From Synechococcus sp. J7-Johnson (GTDB lineage Bacteria; Cyanobacteriota; Cyanobacteriia; PCC-6307; Cyanobiaceae), in the NCBI RefSeq assembly GCF_024345795.1, contig NZ_JAGQBU010000015.1:1-62975 (forward strand): a DNA stretch of 62,975 bases, given 5' to 3'. The position numbers and the translations under genes are program-made. Of the stretch, positions 33,546 to 42,043 are shown piece by piece. Under the pieces are notes generated by a model. It did not search any database. It had not been told where the DNA came from and saw only the letters and a list, made by a program, of their open reading frames with translations. The first letter of the stretch is position 1; each line of letters starts with the position of its first letter.

Positions 33546-35921
33546 ATGGCAGCAGCTGACTCCGTGCAACGCCAGATGCTGCCGATCCCCGATCAGTCCT
33601 ATGGCGGCCTGATCACCTACGACGCCAGAGATCCGGATACCACCTATCCACCGATCCGGGATCTGCGGCCGCCGGCGGGAGCACCCAATGTGCTGGTCAT
33701 CCTGCTGGATGATGTGGGGTTCGGGGCCTCCAGTGCCTTCGGCGGACCCTGCCACACCCCGAACATCGAGAAGCTGGCTGCCGGTGGGCTCAAGTACAAC
33801 CGCTTCCACACCACTGCCCTCTGCTCACCGACACGGCAGGCCCTGCTCACCGGCCGCAACCACCATTCGGTGGGGATGGGCGGCATCACCGAGATCGCCA
33901 CGGCCGCGCCCGGCTACAACTCGATCCTGCCGAACACCTGCGCTCCCCTGGCGCGCACCCTGAAGCTCAACGGCTACTCCACCGCGCAGTTCGGCAAGTG
34001 CCATGAGGTGCCCGTCTGGCAGACAAGCCCGATGGGCCCCTTCGATGCCTGGCCCACGGGCGGCGGTGGCTTCGAATACTTCTACGGCTTCATCGGGGGC
34101 GAAACCAACCAGTGGTATCCGGCGCTCTACGAAGGCACAACGCCGGTGGAACCGAAGAAGACACCCGAGCAGGGCTATCACCTCAGCGAGGATCTGACCA
34201 TCAAGGCGATCCAATGGATCCGCCAGCAGAAGGCGCTGATGGCCGACAAGCCCTTCTTCACCTATTTCGCGCCTGGGGCCACCCATGCTCCGCACCATGT
34301 GCCGAAGGACTGGGCGAACAAGTACAAGGGCCAGTTCGACCAGGGTTGGGACAAGTTGAGAGAGGAAATCTTCGCCCGTCAGAAGCAGCTGGGGGTCATT
34401 CCTGCCGACTGTCAGCTCACCGAGCGCCATGGGGATATTCCCGCCTGGGACACGATCACGGCCGAAATGAAGCCGATTCTGGCCCGCCAGATGGAGGTTT
34501 ATGCGGGCTTCCTGGAGCACACCGATCATCACATCGGACGCTTGATCGATGCACTTCAGGAGCTGGAGATTCTCGAAGACACGCTGATTTACGTGATCAT
34601 CGGCGACAACGGCGCCTCAGCGGAGGGCTCTCTGCAGGGCTGCTTCAACGAGATGGCCCCGCTCACGGGCTTTGCCCACCTCGAAACCGCCGAGTTCCTC
34701 GCCGAGCGGTTGGACCTGCTGGGTGGAGTCGAGGCCTATAACCACTACGCGGTGGGCTGGGCCCACGCCATGAACACGCCCTACCAGTGGACGAAGCAGG
34801 TTGCCTCCCACTTCGGCGGCACCCGCAACGGCACCATCGTCCACTGGCCCAGGGGAATCCAGGCCAGGGGAGAAATCCGCAGCCAGTTCCATCATGTGAT
34901 CGATGTGGCCCCCACCATCCTGGAAGCGGCGGGTCTGCCCCAGCCCACCTTTGTCAATGGAGTGCAGCAGCGTCCAATCGAGGGGGTGAGCATGGCCTAT
35001 TCCTTCAACGATCCACAGGCGGCCGAACGGCGCCAGACCCAGTACTTCGAGATGGCGGGCAACCGCGGCATCTACCACAAGGGCTGGACGGCGGTGACCC
35101 GGCACCGCACCCCATGGGTGACCGGCCAGGTGCAACTGGCCGCTTTTGACGACGATGTCTGGGAGCTCTATGACACCAGCACCGACTGGACCCAGGCGCA
35201 TGATCTGGCAAGGGAACATCCCCAGAAGCTCCATGAATTGCAGCGGCTGTGGCTGATCGAAGCCACCCGATACAACGTGCTACCGCTTGATGATCGCTTC
35301 GCCGAGCGTGCCAATCCCGAGATCGCCGGCCGGCCGCAGCTGATCAAGGGAACACGGCAATTGCTGTTCGGCGGCATGGGGCGGCTGAGCGAAAGCTCGA
35401 TCGTCAACTTCAAGAACAAGTCGCACGCGATCACCGCCGAGGTGGTCGTGCCCGAAGCCGGTGCCGAGGGCGTCATCATCGCCCAGGGTGGTCTCACCGG
35501 TGGCTGGAGCCTCTATGCCAGAGAGAGCAAGCCGAAGTACTGCTACAACTTCTATGGCGTGAACCGCTACACGATTGCGGGCACAGCGGCGATTCCACCT
35601 GGAACTCACCAGGTGCGGATGGAGTTCGCCTATGACGGTGGCGGCCTGGCGAAAGGCGGCACGGTGTCGCTCTATGTGGATGGGCAGAAGGTCGGGGAAG
35701 GCCGGGTGGAGCAGACCGAACCGATGGTCTTCTCAGCCGACGAGACCTGCGACGTCGGTTTCGAAGCCGGTTCGCCGGTGACCGATGACTATCCGAGCGT
35801 CGGCGGCGCGTTCAGCGGTGAGGTGAACTGGGTGGAGATTGCCGTCGACAAGGACGCCGAGGATCTCGATCATCTGATCAGCCCGGAGGAAAGGCTGTGC
35901 TTAGCCATGGCTCTGCAGTAG
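33546..35921 (+). CDS. second type I sulfatase, paralogue of the preceding gene
   Basis: 791 residues with the same layout as its neighbour: VLVILLDDVGFGASSAFGG, CSPTRQALLTGRNHH with the formylglycine Cys at residue 93, HAPHHVP, and VIIGDNGASAEGS, then a C-terminal beta-rich part (VSLYVDGQKVGEGRV). An AGGA lies 9 bp before the ATG. The GKCHEVP stretch replaces the GKWH of its paralogue at the metal site, which may change specificity. No signal peptide is seen. The tandem pair probably arose by duplication. It ends in TAG and overlaps the next gene. Confidence 0.85.
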   Translation: MAAADSVQRQMLPIPDQSYGGLITYDARDPDTTYPPIRDLRPPAGAPNVLVILLDDVGFGASSAFGGPCHTPNIEKLAAGGLKYNRFHTTALCSPTRQALLTGRNHHSVGMGGITEIATAAPGYNSILPNTCAPLARTLKLNGYSTAQFGKCHEVPVWQTSPMGPFDAWPTGGGGFEYFYGFIGGETNQWYPALYEGTTPVEPKKTPEQGYHLSEDLTIKAIQWIRQQKALMADKPFFTYFAPGATHAPHHVPKDWANKYKGQFDQGWDKLREEIFARQKQLGVIPADCQLTERHGDIPAWDTITAEMKPILARQMEVYAGFLEHTDHHIGRLIDALQELEILEDTLIYVIIGDNGASAEGSLQGCFNEMAPLTGFAHLETAEFLAERLDLLGGVEAYNHYAVGWAHAMNTPYQWTKQVASHFGGTRNGTIVHWPRGIQARGEIRSQFHHVIDVAPTILEAAGLPQPTFVNGVQQRPIEGVSMAYSFNDPQAAERRQTQYFEMAGNRGIYHKGWTAVTRHRTPWVTGQVQLAAFDDDVWELYDTSTDWTQAHDLAREHPQKLHELQRLWLIEATRYNVLPLDDRFAERANPEIAGRPQLIKGTRQLLFGGMGRLSESSIVNFKNKSHAITAEVVVPEAGAEGVIIAQGGLTGGWSLYARESKPKYCYNFYGVNRYTIAGTAAIPPGTHQVRMEFAYDGGGLAKGGTVSLYVDGQKVGEGRVEQTEPMVFSADETCDVGFEAGSPVTDDYPSVGGAFSGEVNWVEIAVDKDAEDLDHLISPEERLCLAMALQ

Positions 35922-36595
35922 ATGGCGTGATCCAGAGCAAGTCCGTCAAATCCCTGCGCATCGAACTGCGCTGGTCCGCCGTTCTCGCCGTGGTCGTCCT
36001 CTGGGCGCTGGAGAGGGGGCTGCCGAACCGGTTCCGGCTCCTTCCTGCCGGCTTCGACTTCATCCTCTTCGGGACGGTTCTGATTCCGATGCTGGTTGTC
36101 GGGCTGACGGCCGGCAGCAGGAGGTGGTTGCGCATCGAGCGTGTCACCACCTGGCTCTTCGTTGCGGTCACCGGCAGCATCACGCTGGCGAATCTTGTCG
36201 TTCTGATTCAGGAGATGCTGTTCGGCCGAGGACAGCTCAATGCCATTGAACTGCTTGCCTCCGGCATGGCGATCTGGGTCTCCAACGTGGTCACGTTTTC
36301 CCTGGCGTTCTGGCATGTCGATCGCAGCGGCCCCGAGGCGAGGCTCAATCGTCTGCCTGTCCGGGCGGACTGGTTCTTCCCCCAGGAGGGGGTGCCCGAT
36401 GCCGTGAGCCCTGACTGGCGCCCCACGTTCATTGATTACCTGTTCCTGGGCTTTTCGACGGCAACGGCCTTCAGCCCCACCGGGGCCATCCCGCTCAGCG
36501 CGCGGGCCATGCTGCTGATGATGCTCGAAAGCTCCATCTCCCTGTTGACCATCGCCGTGATCGCGGCCAGGGCCATCAACATCCTCGGCACGTGA
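35897..36595 (+). CDS. integral membrane protein of unknown function
   Basis: 232 residues with about six hydrophobic segments. The last part, [20 protein letters not shown] followed by [20 protein letters not shown], resembles the pore-region layout of some two-helix channel-like proteins, but I cannot assign a family. The GTG start at 35897 has a strong GGAGG 7 bp upstream and lies 25 bp inside the sulfatase gene, so it is translationally coupled to it and probably supports its function. Confidence 0.7.
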   Translation: MLSHGSAVDGVIQSKSVKSLRIELRWSAVLAVVVLWALERGLPNRFRLLPAGFDFILFGTVLIPMLVVGLTAGSRRWLRIERVTTWLFVAVTGSITLANLVVLIQEMLFGRGQLNAIELLASGMAIWVSNVVTFSLAFWHVDRSGPEARLNRLPVRADWFFPQEGVPDAVSPDWRPTFIDYLFLGFSTATAFSPTGAIPLSARAMLLMMLESSISLLTIAVIAARAINILGT

Positions 36596-36617
36596 GCCCA
36601 GGGCCACGAAGATCGAT

Positions 36618-36719
36618 CCCGACGCGCCGGGTGAGCCCTTCTCGGTGGTGATCCCGCCGCCGAATGTGACCGGCAGCCTGCACATGGGCCACGGCTTCGA
36701 GACGGCCCTGATCGACACG
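36618..36719 (+). pseudogene. 102-bp copy of part of valS
   Basis: This segment matches 42137-42238 inside valS with five base differences over 102 bp. It encodes the same peptide, from DAPGEPF through the HMGH signature to ETALIDT. All five differences are synonymous (a TCG/AGC Ser codon accounts for three). It is not part of a complete gene here. It probably marks a recombination or insertion event. Confidence 0.8.
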
Positions 36720-36771
36720 CCCGCGACCGCGAGGCCCTTGATCACAATGGGTCCACTCCGCCACCCTTCCG

Positions 36772-37263
36772 ATGGCTTCCGCCGCGGACTTCGATGCCCC
36801 CCTTCAGAAGCAGGGTCTGCCCCCCGCCTACCGCTACGAGGCCGCCGTGCACCAGGCTCAGGAGGCACTGCCGGGCAGCCTCGACGCCGTGGAGGCCTTT
36901 CGCTGCGGCCTGCCTGCCCTGTTCGAGCCCTGCCGGGTCGATGCAAACCGCGACGGATTTGCCGCCATGGTGACCTCCCAGCCCGAGAGCTTCGGTTTGA
37001 CGGCCGGCGCCTCAGCCGAACAGGTGCGTGCTGTGATCGTGCGCGGGCTGGCCGCTGATTCCGATCTGGCCTTCCAGCTGCTGCCTGCCGGCGAGGAACC
37101 GCAGGCGGCCGACGGCGCGCTCCTCTTTCCACCGGAACAGGGCGAAACGGTGGCCGAGCACTGGATCTGGTGTGTGCATGCCCCTGCCTTCTTCCCCGGC
37201 CCCGCCTGGCTGTTGGTGCCCCGTCACGGGACTGAGCCTCCGTATGCCTACGGCTACCTGTGA
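36772..37263 (+). CDS. hypothetical protein
   Basis: 163 residues without signal peptide or membrane segment. [20 protein letters not shown] and the closing [20 protein letters not shown] show normal protein composition and codon use. No family recognised. It lies just after the valS fragment. The 196 bp behind it hold no gene, only a (TGG)5 run at 37425-37439. Confidence 0.6.
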   Translation: MASAADFDAPLQKQGLPPAYRYEAAVHQAQEALPGSLDAVEAFRCGLPALFEPCRVDANRDGFAAMVTSQPESFGLTAGASAEQVRAVIVRGLAADSDLAFQLLPAGEEPQAADGALLFPPEQGETVAEHWIWCVHAPAFFPGPAWLLVPRHGTEPPYAYGYL

Positions 37264-37459
37264 TGGATCGTCGTCGTCTCCCCTGAGGGCCAGGGAAGGA
37301 TCAGCTGCGTCCTGACCTGCGAGGACACTCCCGCGAAACGGAGCCCTTGCGCACGGTGGGCTCAGCTTTTCAAGCTACGGATCAGTGCTGACGTGACCCC
37401 CACCAGCGTCCCCATGAACTGGGTTGGTGGTGGTGGTGGTCTTCAGGGCAGGGAGAGGA

Positions 37460-38200
37460 TCAGTTGCAGTCGCTCTTCTTGGTGTACGTGATGGCCTGAT
37501 AGCGGCCGTCGGTGGTGCGAATCGACACGCAGTTGCCCGTTTTGGGTTGCTGCCAGTAGGTGAAGGAACTGTCGGCCAATTTGGTGCCGCCGCGATAGGT
37601 GTAGCCCTTGGAGGTGAGGGTCCCTTCGGCCTGCCCCCCCTTGGCTCCTACCAGGGATTGCAGGTCGGAGACGGGAGCGCCTTCCCGAGCAGGCTCGGTT
37701 CTGGCGACAGGCTTGCCACTGATCAAAGCGCCGATCAGAGCGCCGATTCCAGCCCCGACCAGCTCACTGGAGTTGGCTTTCTGGGGCTGATCATCAAAGC
37801 GGGCATCGGGATTCTCGGCGCGGTCGAGACGCACGGAGAGCCTGCGCGCGGTGCCATCAGTCCAGCTGAAGACATCATGATCAGGCTGTTCCTTGTGCTG
37901 GACGCTGCGGATTCCAGAGTAGGTCTGCACACTCAGCGCCTGCACATTGGGGCCCGAGAAAATATATTCTGTGCCATCATCCAGCTTCACAACGTAAGCA
38001 TCGACGCCGCCGGACTGTTTGTGCTTGAAGCCGCAATGTCCGTTGAAGGCTTCAGAGTTACCATCCATCAGCTTGCAACGGCCTTGCGCCCTGACCAGGA
38101 CTTCGGCCATGGCCGCCGGGGCGAAGGGGGCGGACAGCCCTGCCAGGAGGAGGCCCGCGCCGCCGAGGGCGATGGATCTGCGACGAATCGAGGAAATCAT
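37460..38200 (-). CDS. exported hypothetical protein with glycine-zipper segment
   Basis: 246 residues. A Sec signal peptide (RRRSIALGGAGLLLAGLSAP, cleavage after AMA) starts it. The mature part has paired Cys residues (GRCKLMDG and NGHCGFKH), a glycine-zipper-like GAGIGALIGALISG in the middle and a C-terminal domain with two more Cys. It is likely periplasmic or outer-membrane associated. Function unknown. Confidence 0.7.
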   Translation of the reverse strand: MISSIRRRSIALGGAGLLLAGLSAPFAPAAMAEVLVRAQGRCKLMDGNSEAFNGHCGFKHKQSGGVDAYVVKLDDGTEYIFSGPNVQALSVQTYSGIRSVQHKEQPDHDVFSWTDGTARRLSVRLDRAENPDARFDDQPQKANSSELVGAGIGALIGALISGKPVARTEPAREGAPVSDLQSLVGAKGGQAEGTLTSKGYTYRGGTKLADSSFTYWQQPKTGNCVSIRTTDGRYQAITYTKKSDCN

Positions 38201-38335
38201 GGCTGGTTAGGTGTGTTGCCGGCAGTCCCGATTGGAGCAGGGATGCTGAACGGGAGATTAATCTGCACCTCGATGCATCCGTTATCCTGAAATGGTGGTC
38301 ACTCCAGCCTCCGTCATCGCCGCAGGTTGGTTCAT

Positions 38336-38638
38336 TCAGTCAATCGTCGCTCTGGAGGCCAACAGGGGTCTGATCAGGCCAACCAAGGTCACCGGAGCCA
38401 GCAGTGGCCAGATCAGCAACAGGTCGAGGCGGATGTTGGCTTCTGGTGTCCGAACCAGCACCAACTACTCCCACGCCGCATAGATGATCCAGCTCGAAGC
38501 GGCCAGAAGGAGTGGGCGGGTGCGCCGGCGACTGGCACCTCCCCACCTGCGTAGCACTCCATAGTTCAATAGAAAAAATAGAGCCACCACAAGGATGTGG
38601 AGTGGTTGTGCGATAAAGATCTCGGCCAGCCATTGCAT
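38336..38638 (-). pseudogene. small membrane protein interrupted by an in-frame TAG
   Basis: The frame starts with MQWLAEIFIAQPLHILVVAL and reads FFLLNYGVLRRW, then LLLAASSWIIYAAWE, where TAG at 38465-38467 interrupts it; it resumes without frameshift as LVLVRTPEANIRLDLLLIWP and ends at TGA 38336-38338. The two halves together look like one ~100-residue protein with three membrane segments, with the charged RTPEANIRLD stretch typical of a conserved small membrane family. A Trp (TGG) to TAG change would explain the break. It follows the META-domain gene by 6 bp. Confidence 0.7.
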
Positions 38639-38644
38639 CGTTGA

Positions 38645-39613
38645 TCAGCGACTCGGCAGCAGTGGAAGGCCATCAGCAAAACCGGGATCACCGACAAGAA
38701 TCGGCGTCCCTGCCGGCGTCGGCTCGGCCGGAACACGCTCCTGTTCTACGTAGCGCTGGCCGTCAAATGTGTGGCGCAGGTAGGTGGTGGGGGCCCCGCC
38801 ACCGGACTCCCGTTTCCAGAGATCTTGCCAGCCGCGTGTGCGCTGAGCTGAAACGATGATGGGGAGGCGCGTGATCGCCCAGCTGTCGATCAAGTGATAC
38901 TCGATGCCGCTCTGTCGAAAGATCTGCAGGGTGCATCCCCCGGTTCCGCAGAAGGCTGGGCCCATCAGATACACGAACACCTCCTCGCTGCCATCGCCAT
39001 TGAGGTCGTACCGGGCATGGACGTAGCGGGTGCGGCTTGCTCCCTGCTCCCCAGCGTTCCCCTGGCCCATGACATCAGGCGAGGCCCTCATGATGGCGGC
39101 CTCCAGCTTGGGATCAGGGCTGGCTGAGAACTGGCCTGCGGGCTGTACGGGCTCCCAGACGAGCAGCCCCCCATCAGCCAGCAAGCTGAGCGTCAGCCGG
39201 CCATCGTTCAGCCGATAGCCACGCACGAAGGCAGCCTGGGCGCCAAGCTTTTCGCCCAGGCTTGGAGGCGGGCAGAGGGCCCTGGTGGTGGCCAGTGGGC
39301 CCAGCCGCAGACTGCCGCTGCTGGGGTCGGCGCTGGGTTGGGCCGACCAGCCGCCGTTGGCCCGGTTGCAGTCGAGCCGCAGCTGCACCGTGCCGTCGCC
39401 GTTGAACTGAAGCGTGTACCGGGATGGATCGGCCGGCCGGGTGGTGCCCTGAGCATCGTCCATCGACTGCATCTCAACCAGGCGCCACTGGGTGCCTGCC
39501 AGGGGGGCGGCGGTGGCCGGTTTGGCCTGACTCCTGCCCGCCGCGCCAGGCAGAAGGGTGGCCGCCGTGACGGTGACAGCGGCCAAAACCAACGCGAGTG
39601 CTTTTCGGGCCAT
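38645..39613 (-). CDS. exported META domain protein
   Basis: About 322 residues beginning MARKALALVLAAVTVTAATL, a signal peptide. Residues ~40-155 form a META/HslJ-like domain (GTQWRLVEMQS, YTLQFNGDGTVQLRLDCNRANGG). The C-terminal half contains YDLNGDGSEEVFVYLMGP, a calcium-loop-like stretch, and CGTGGCTLQIF. It is likely periplasmic, perhaps related to stress or envelope function. An upstream ATG at 39646 is also possible. Confidence 0.75.
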   Translation of the reverse strand: MARKALALVLAAVTVTAATLLPGAAGRSQAKPATAAPLAGTQWRLVEMQSMDDAQGTTRPADPSRYTLQFNGDGTVQLRLDCNRANGGWSAQPSADPSSGSLRLGPLATTRALCPPPSLGEKLGAQAAFVRGYRLNDGRLTLSLLADGGLLVWEPVQPAGQFSASPDPKLEAAIMRASPDVMGQGNAGEQGASRTRYVHARYDLNGDGSEEVFVYLMGPAFCGTGGCTLQIFRQSGIEYHLIDSWAITRLPIIVSAQRTRGWQDLWKRESGGGAPTTYLRHTFDGQRYVEQERVPAEPTPAGTPILVGDPGFADGLPLLPSR

Positions 39614-39663
39614 GTTGAACACTGGACGACCAGGTATCTCCACCATTGCAGCCCTGCAGGACC

Positions 39664-40029
39664 TCAGGGCGCTGCGACGCGAAGCACGTTGCCATCGGTC
39701 CCCTGCTCCACCAGCTGGAAGGAGCTGTTGCCGGAGAGCAGCCAGGTGCGTCCCTGGACGTCGCGGTAGGGGCGCCCCTTGCTGGTGGCAGCGCTGCTGG
39801 GCGTGAACACCCAGAAGGGCCGATCCCCGGAGGAGAAGTCGATCCTCAGCACCTCGCTGCCTTCCGCCTTGGTGATCACGCAAGTCTGCTGAACGGTGTT
39901 GAGCCTGCAGGGACGCTGGCTGATCCGCAGGCGACCGAAGTCTGAGGCATTGAAGCGGGCCGGCTGTGGGGCGGCCGCCACAGGGGAGGCCAGCAGCAGG
40001 GCGACCAGGGTGAGCATGGATCGGATCAT
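39664..40029 (-). CDS. small exported hypothetical protein
   Basis: 121 residues from MIRSMLTLVALLLASPVAAA, a signal peptide. The mature part contains two Cys (RPCRLN, QTCVIT) that may form a disulfide, and a beta-rich pattern (GRTWLLSGNSSFQLVE). It lies 50 bp upstream of the META-domain gene on the same strand. Function unknown. Confidence 0.65.
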   Translation of the reverse strand: MIRSMLTLVALLLASPVAAAPQPARFNASDFGRLRISQRPCRLNTVQQTCVITKAEGSEVLRIDFSSGDRPFWVFTPSSAATSKGRPYRDVQGRTWLLSGNSSFQLVEQGTDGNVLRVAAP

Positions 40030-40086
40030 GGCGACGGCAGGAAAGCTTGATTCGCTTCCATCCTCCATACAGACGAAGCAGGGGGC

Positions 40087-40542
40087 TCAGCCCTTCAAGA
40101 GGCGGCTGTAGGTCGGGACCCGTCGCTGTATCCAGGCCGCCATCGACCAGAGACCCAGGGAACTCGCCGCTCCCAGGGCCCCCATCACGCCGAATCCGAT
40201 CACTCGATCGAGCAGCGATGGCGTCACACTCGGTTCACCGCCCCCCACAACCAACAGGAACAGCCAGAGGGCGAGACCGGCGAGGCAGCCTTCAAGCCCC
40301 GCCGCGGAAGCCTGTCCGCCGCCTGAGACGCGTCGAGCGCCAAGGTGGTGCTTCAGCCTGAGATGGGCTAGTCCCGAGAGCACAGCGAGCGCCACCACGA
40401 GCCAGACAAAACGGAGCGGTGGTGGCCGGTCGGCTCCTGCCAGCGCCACAGAGGTGCTGAGCAGGAACAGCCCACCCGCGCAGATCGCTGCAATTCGCGC
40501 TTCTCCTCGTTCCCTTCTCCCTCGAGCCTCGATGCTCCCCAT
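40087..40542 (-). CDS. hypothetical membrane protein
   Basis: 151 residues with about four hydrophobic segments (IAAICAGGLFLLSTSVALAG, VWLVVALAVLSGLAHL, ALWLFLLVVGG, GFGVMGALGAASSLGLW). No family recognised. It belongs to a run of minus-strand envelope-type genes. Confidence 0.55.
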   Translation of the reverse strand: MGSIEARGRRERGEARIAAICAGGLFLLSTSVALAGADRPPPLRFVWLVVALAVLSGLAHLRLKHHLGARRVSGGGQASAAGLEGCLAGLALWLFLLVVGGGEPSVTPSLLDRVIGFGVMGALGAASSLGLWSMAAWIQRRVPTYSRLLKG

Positions 40543-40580
40543 CCCGACATCCCTCCGGAATCGCCAGCCCAGCGTTCAGC

Positions 40581-41015
40581 ATGACCAACCACGTCATGGT
40601 TGAGCAGGGGAGCCTGCCGCCACGAACCAGCACCCGGCCAGCACGGCTCACCGTGTTGCTGTGCGGCGTCTCGGCCTTGCTCACCCTCACGCTCGCCCTC
40701 ACCAGCGCTCCCCGCTGGCGAAGCAGCGATGGAGCGTTCCTGCTGCTGGCGCTGACGCCCTATCTGGGTGTTGGGGTACTGGCGATCATGCTGCTGCGCT
40801 CGCGGCGATGGGCCTGGAGCCTGTTCGGCCTCGCCGTGGCGCTGTCCCTGGCAGGCGTCGGGTGTTTCGCGCTGGACAGCTGGTCCTTCCACACCGTGGC
40901 CGAGTACCGGATGGTGCAGCGCTTCACCGTGATCGTGGTGCCGTTGCTGCACCTGGTGATCGTCGCCCCCTTCGCGCTGGTCGTCCTGCTCAGGGGGGCA
41001 GAGCATGGTCGTTGA
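40581..41015 (+). CDS. hypothetical membrane protein
   Basis: 144 residues with four predicted membrane helices (LTVLLCGVSALLTLTLAL, AFLLLALTPYLGVGVLAIML, AWSLFGLAVALSLAGVG, VIVVPLLHLVIVAPFAL). Divergent from the preceding membrane gene by 38 bp. Function unknown. Confidence 0.6.
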   Translation: MTNHVMVEQGSLPPRTSTRPARLTVLLCGVSALLTLTLALTSAPRWRSSDGAFLLLALTPYLGVGVLAIMLLRSRRWAWSLFGLAVALSLAGVGCFALDSWSFHTVAEYRMVQRFTVIVVPLLHLVIVAPFALVVLLRGAEHGR

Positions 41016-41102
41016 TGGAACCCATCAGAGTGGTGGCTACGGTCCCTGACAGAGAGGAAGGGGTCGTCCCGTTCCCTCTCGCCATCCCCTCGCTCGACGC
41101 CC

Positions 41103-41318
41103 ATGAGCCTCGAAGACCAGATGAAGGCCACAGCCAAGGACGCCGAGGGCAAGCTCCAGGCCGCTGCTGGTGAACTCACCGGTGATCAGGGCTTGAAGGC
41201 GGAAGGCGAGGCCAAGCAGCTCCAGGCCAAGGTGATGGGTGCCACCGGCGACCTCAAGGACAAGGCCCAGGATGTGGCCCAGGCGATCGGTGAGGCCCTG
41301 GGCGGGAAGGGGGGCTGA
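41103..41318 (+). CDS. CsbD family protein
   Basis: 71 residues, fully helical and charged: EDQMKATAKDAEGKLQAAAG, ELTGDQGLKAEGEAKQLQ, KDKAQDVAQAIGEAL. This is the CsbD pattern, a general-stress-induced small protein in many bacteria. Biochemical role unknown. Confidence 0.9.
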   Translation: MSLEDQMKATAKDAEGKLQAAAGELTGDQGLKAEGEAKQLQAKVMGATGDLKDKAQDVAQAIGEALGGKGG

Positions 41319-41337
41319 GCTTTTCCGGAGCCGGGGG

Positions 41338-41973
41338 GTGGCACTGGTGCCGCCGCTGAAGGTCTTGCTCGCGCTGCTGGCGGCTGGGTGGTGGGGTTGC
41401 TGCCAAGCTCTCGGCGCCGTTCCGCCGCCGCCGGAACAGGGCACCGCGAACTGCTCCAATCCCACCTACGCCAGTGACCAGCTGGTGTGTGCTGATCCGG
41501 ATCTGCTGGCCCTCGATCGCCGGATGGTTGTGCTCCTGGCTGAAGCCAGCCCGGCGGGCCCCGGTTCGCCGCTGCACTGGTTCGAACCGCAGCCCGACTG
41601 GTTCCGCAGGAGAAGCCTCTGCGCCTTCTCCGAACGGCATGCCGCCTGCCTGATAGCCGCCTACAGTGAGCGGATCGACCTCCTTGCCGCCCTGGCAGGG
41701 CGGGCTTCCGGCCAGACGCGCCCGGCCTTCCTGGCAACCTGCCCGGGCGCCCCCTGGGGCAACGGGCCGGTGCGCCTTCACCAGCCTGATCCGTCGCCAC
41801 TCAGCATCCAGGATGGCCGGGGCAGGTTGCTGGTTTTGGCCAGCGCCCTCCAGCCTCAGGACGACTGGTCCCCGTTCGTTCGCATCGGCAATGACGCCAG
41901 GGGGATCCGGCTTGAGCCCCCTGGGGGCAGCGTCGTTCGCTGCCGGGCGCTTCCCGTTCGCCTCAACCCTTGA
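41338..41973 (+). CDS. exported LprI-like domain protein
   Basis: About 211 residues from a GTG ([20 protein letters not shown]), a signal-peptide-like start. The segment [20 protein letters not shown] is typical of the LprI/DUF1311-like domain of lysozyme-inhibitor-related proteins, with further Cys at [15 protein letters not shown]. It is probably periplasmic. It lies 19 bp after the CsbD gene. Confidence 0.6.
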   Translation: MALVPPLKVLLALLAAGWWGCCQALGAVPPPPEQGTANCSNPTYASDQLVCADPDLLALDRRMVVLLAEASPAGPGSPLHWFEPQPDWFRRRSLCAFSERHAACLIAAYSERIDLLAALAGRASGQTRPAFLATCPGAPWGNGPVRLHQPDPSPLSIQDGRGRLLVLASALQPQDDWSPFVRIGNDARGIRLEPPGGSVVRCRALPVRLNP

Positions 41974-42043
41974 GCCGGAACTGAGATCGCCCCTGCACCG
42001 CCCTTTGAGACCATGGGGTCGACCTGCCTCCGCCCTGCCCGCC

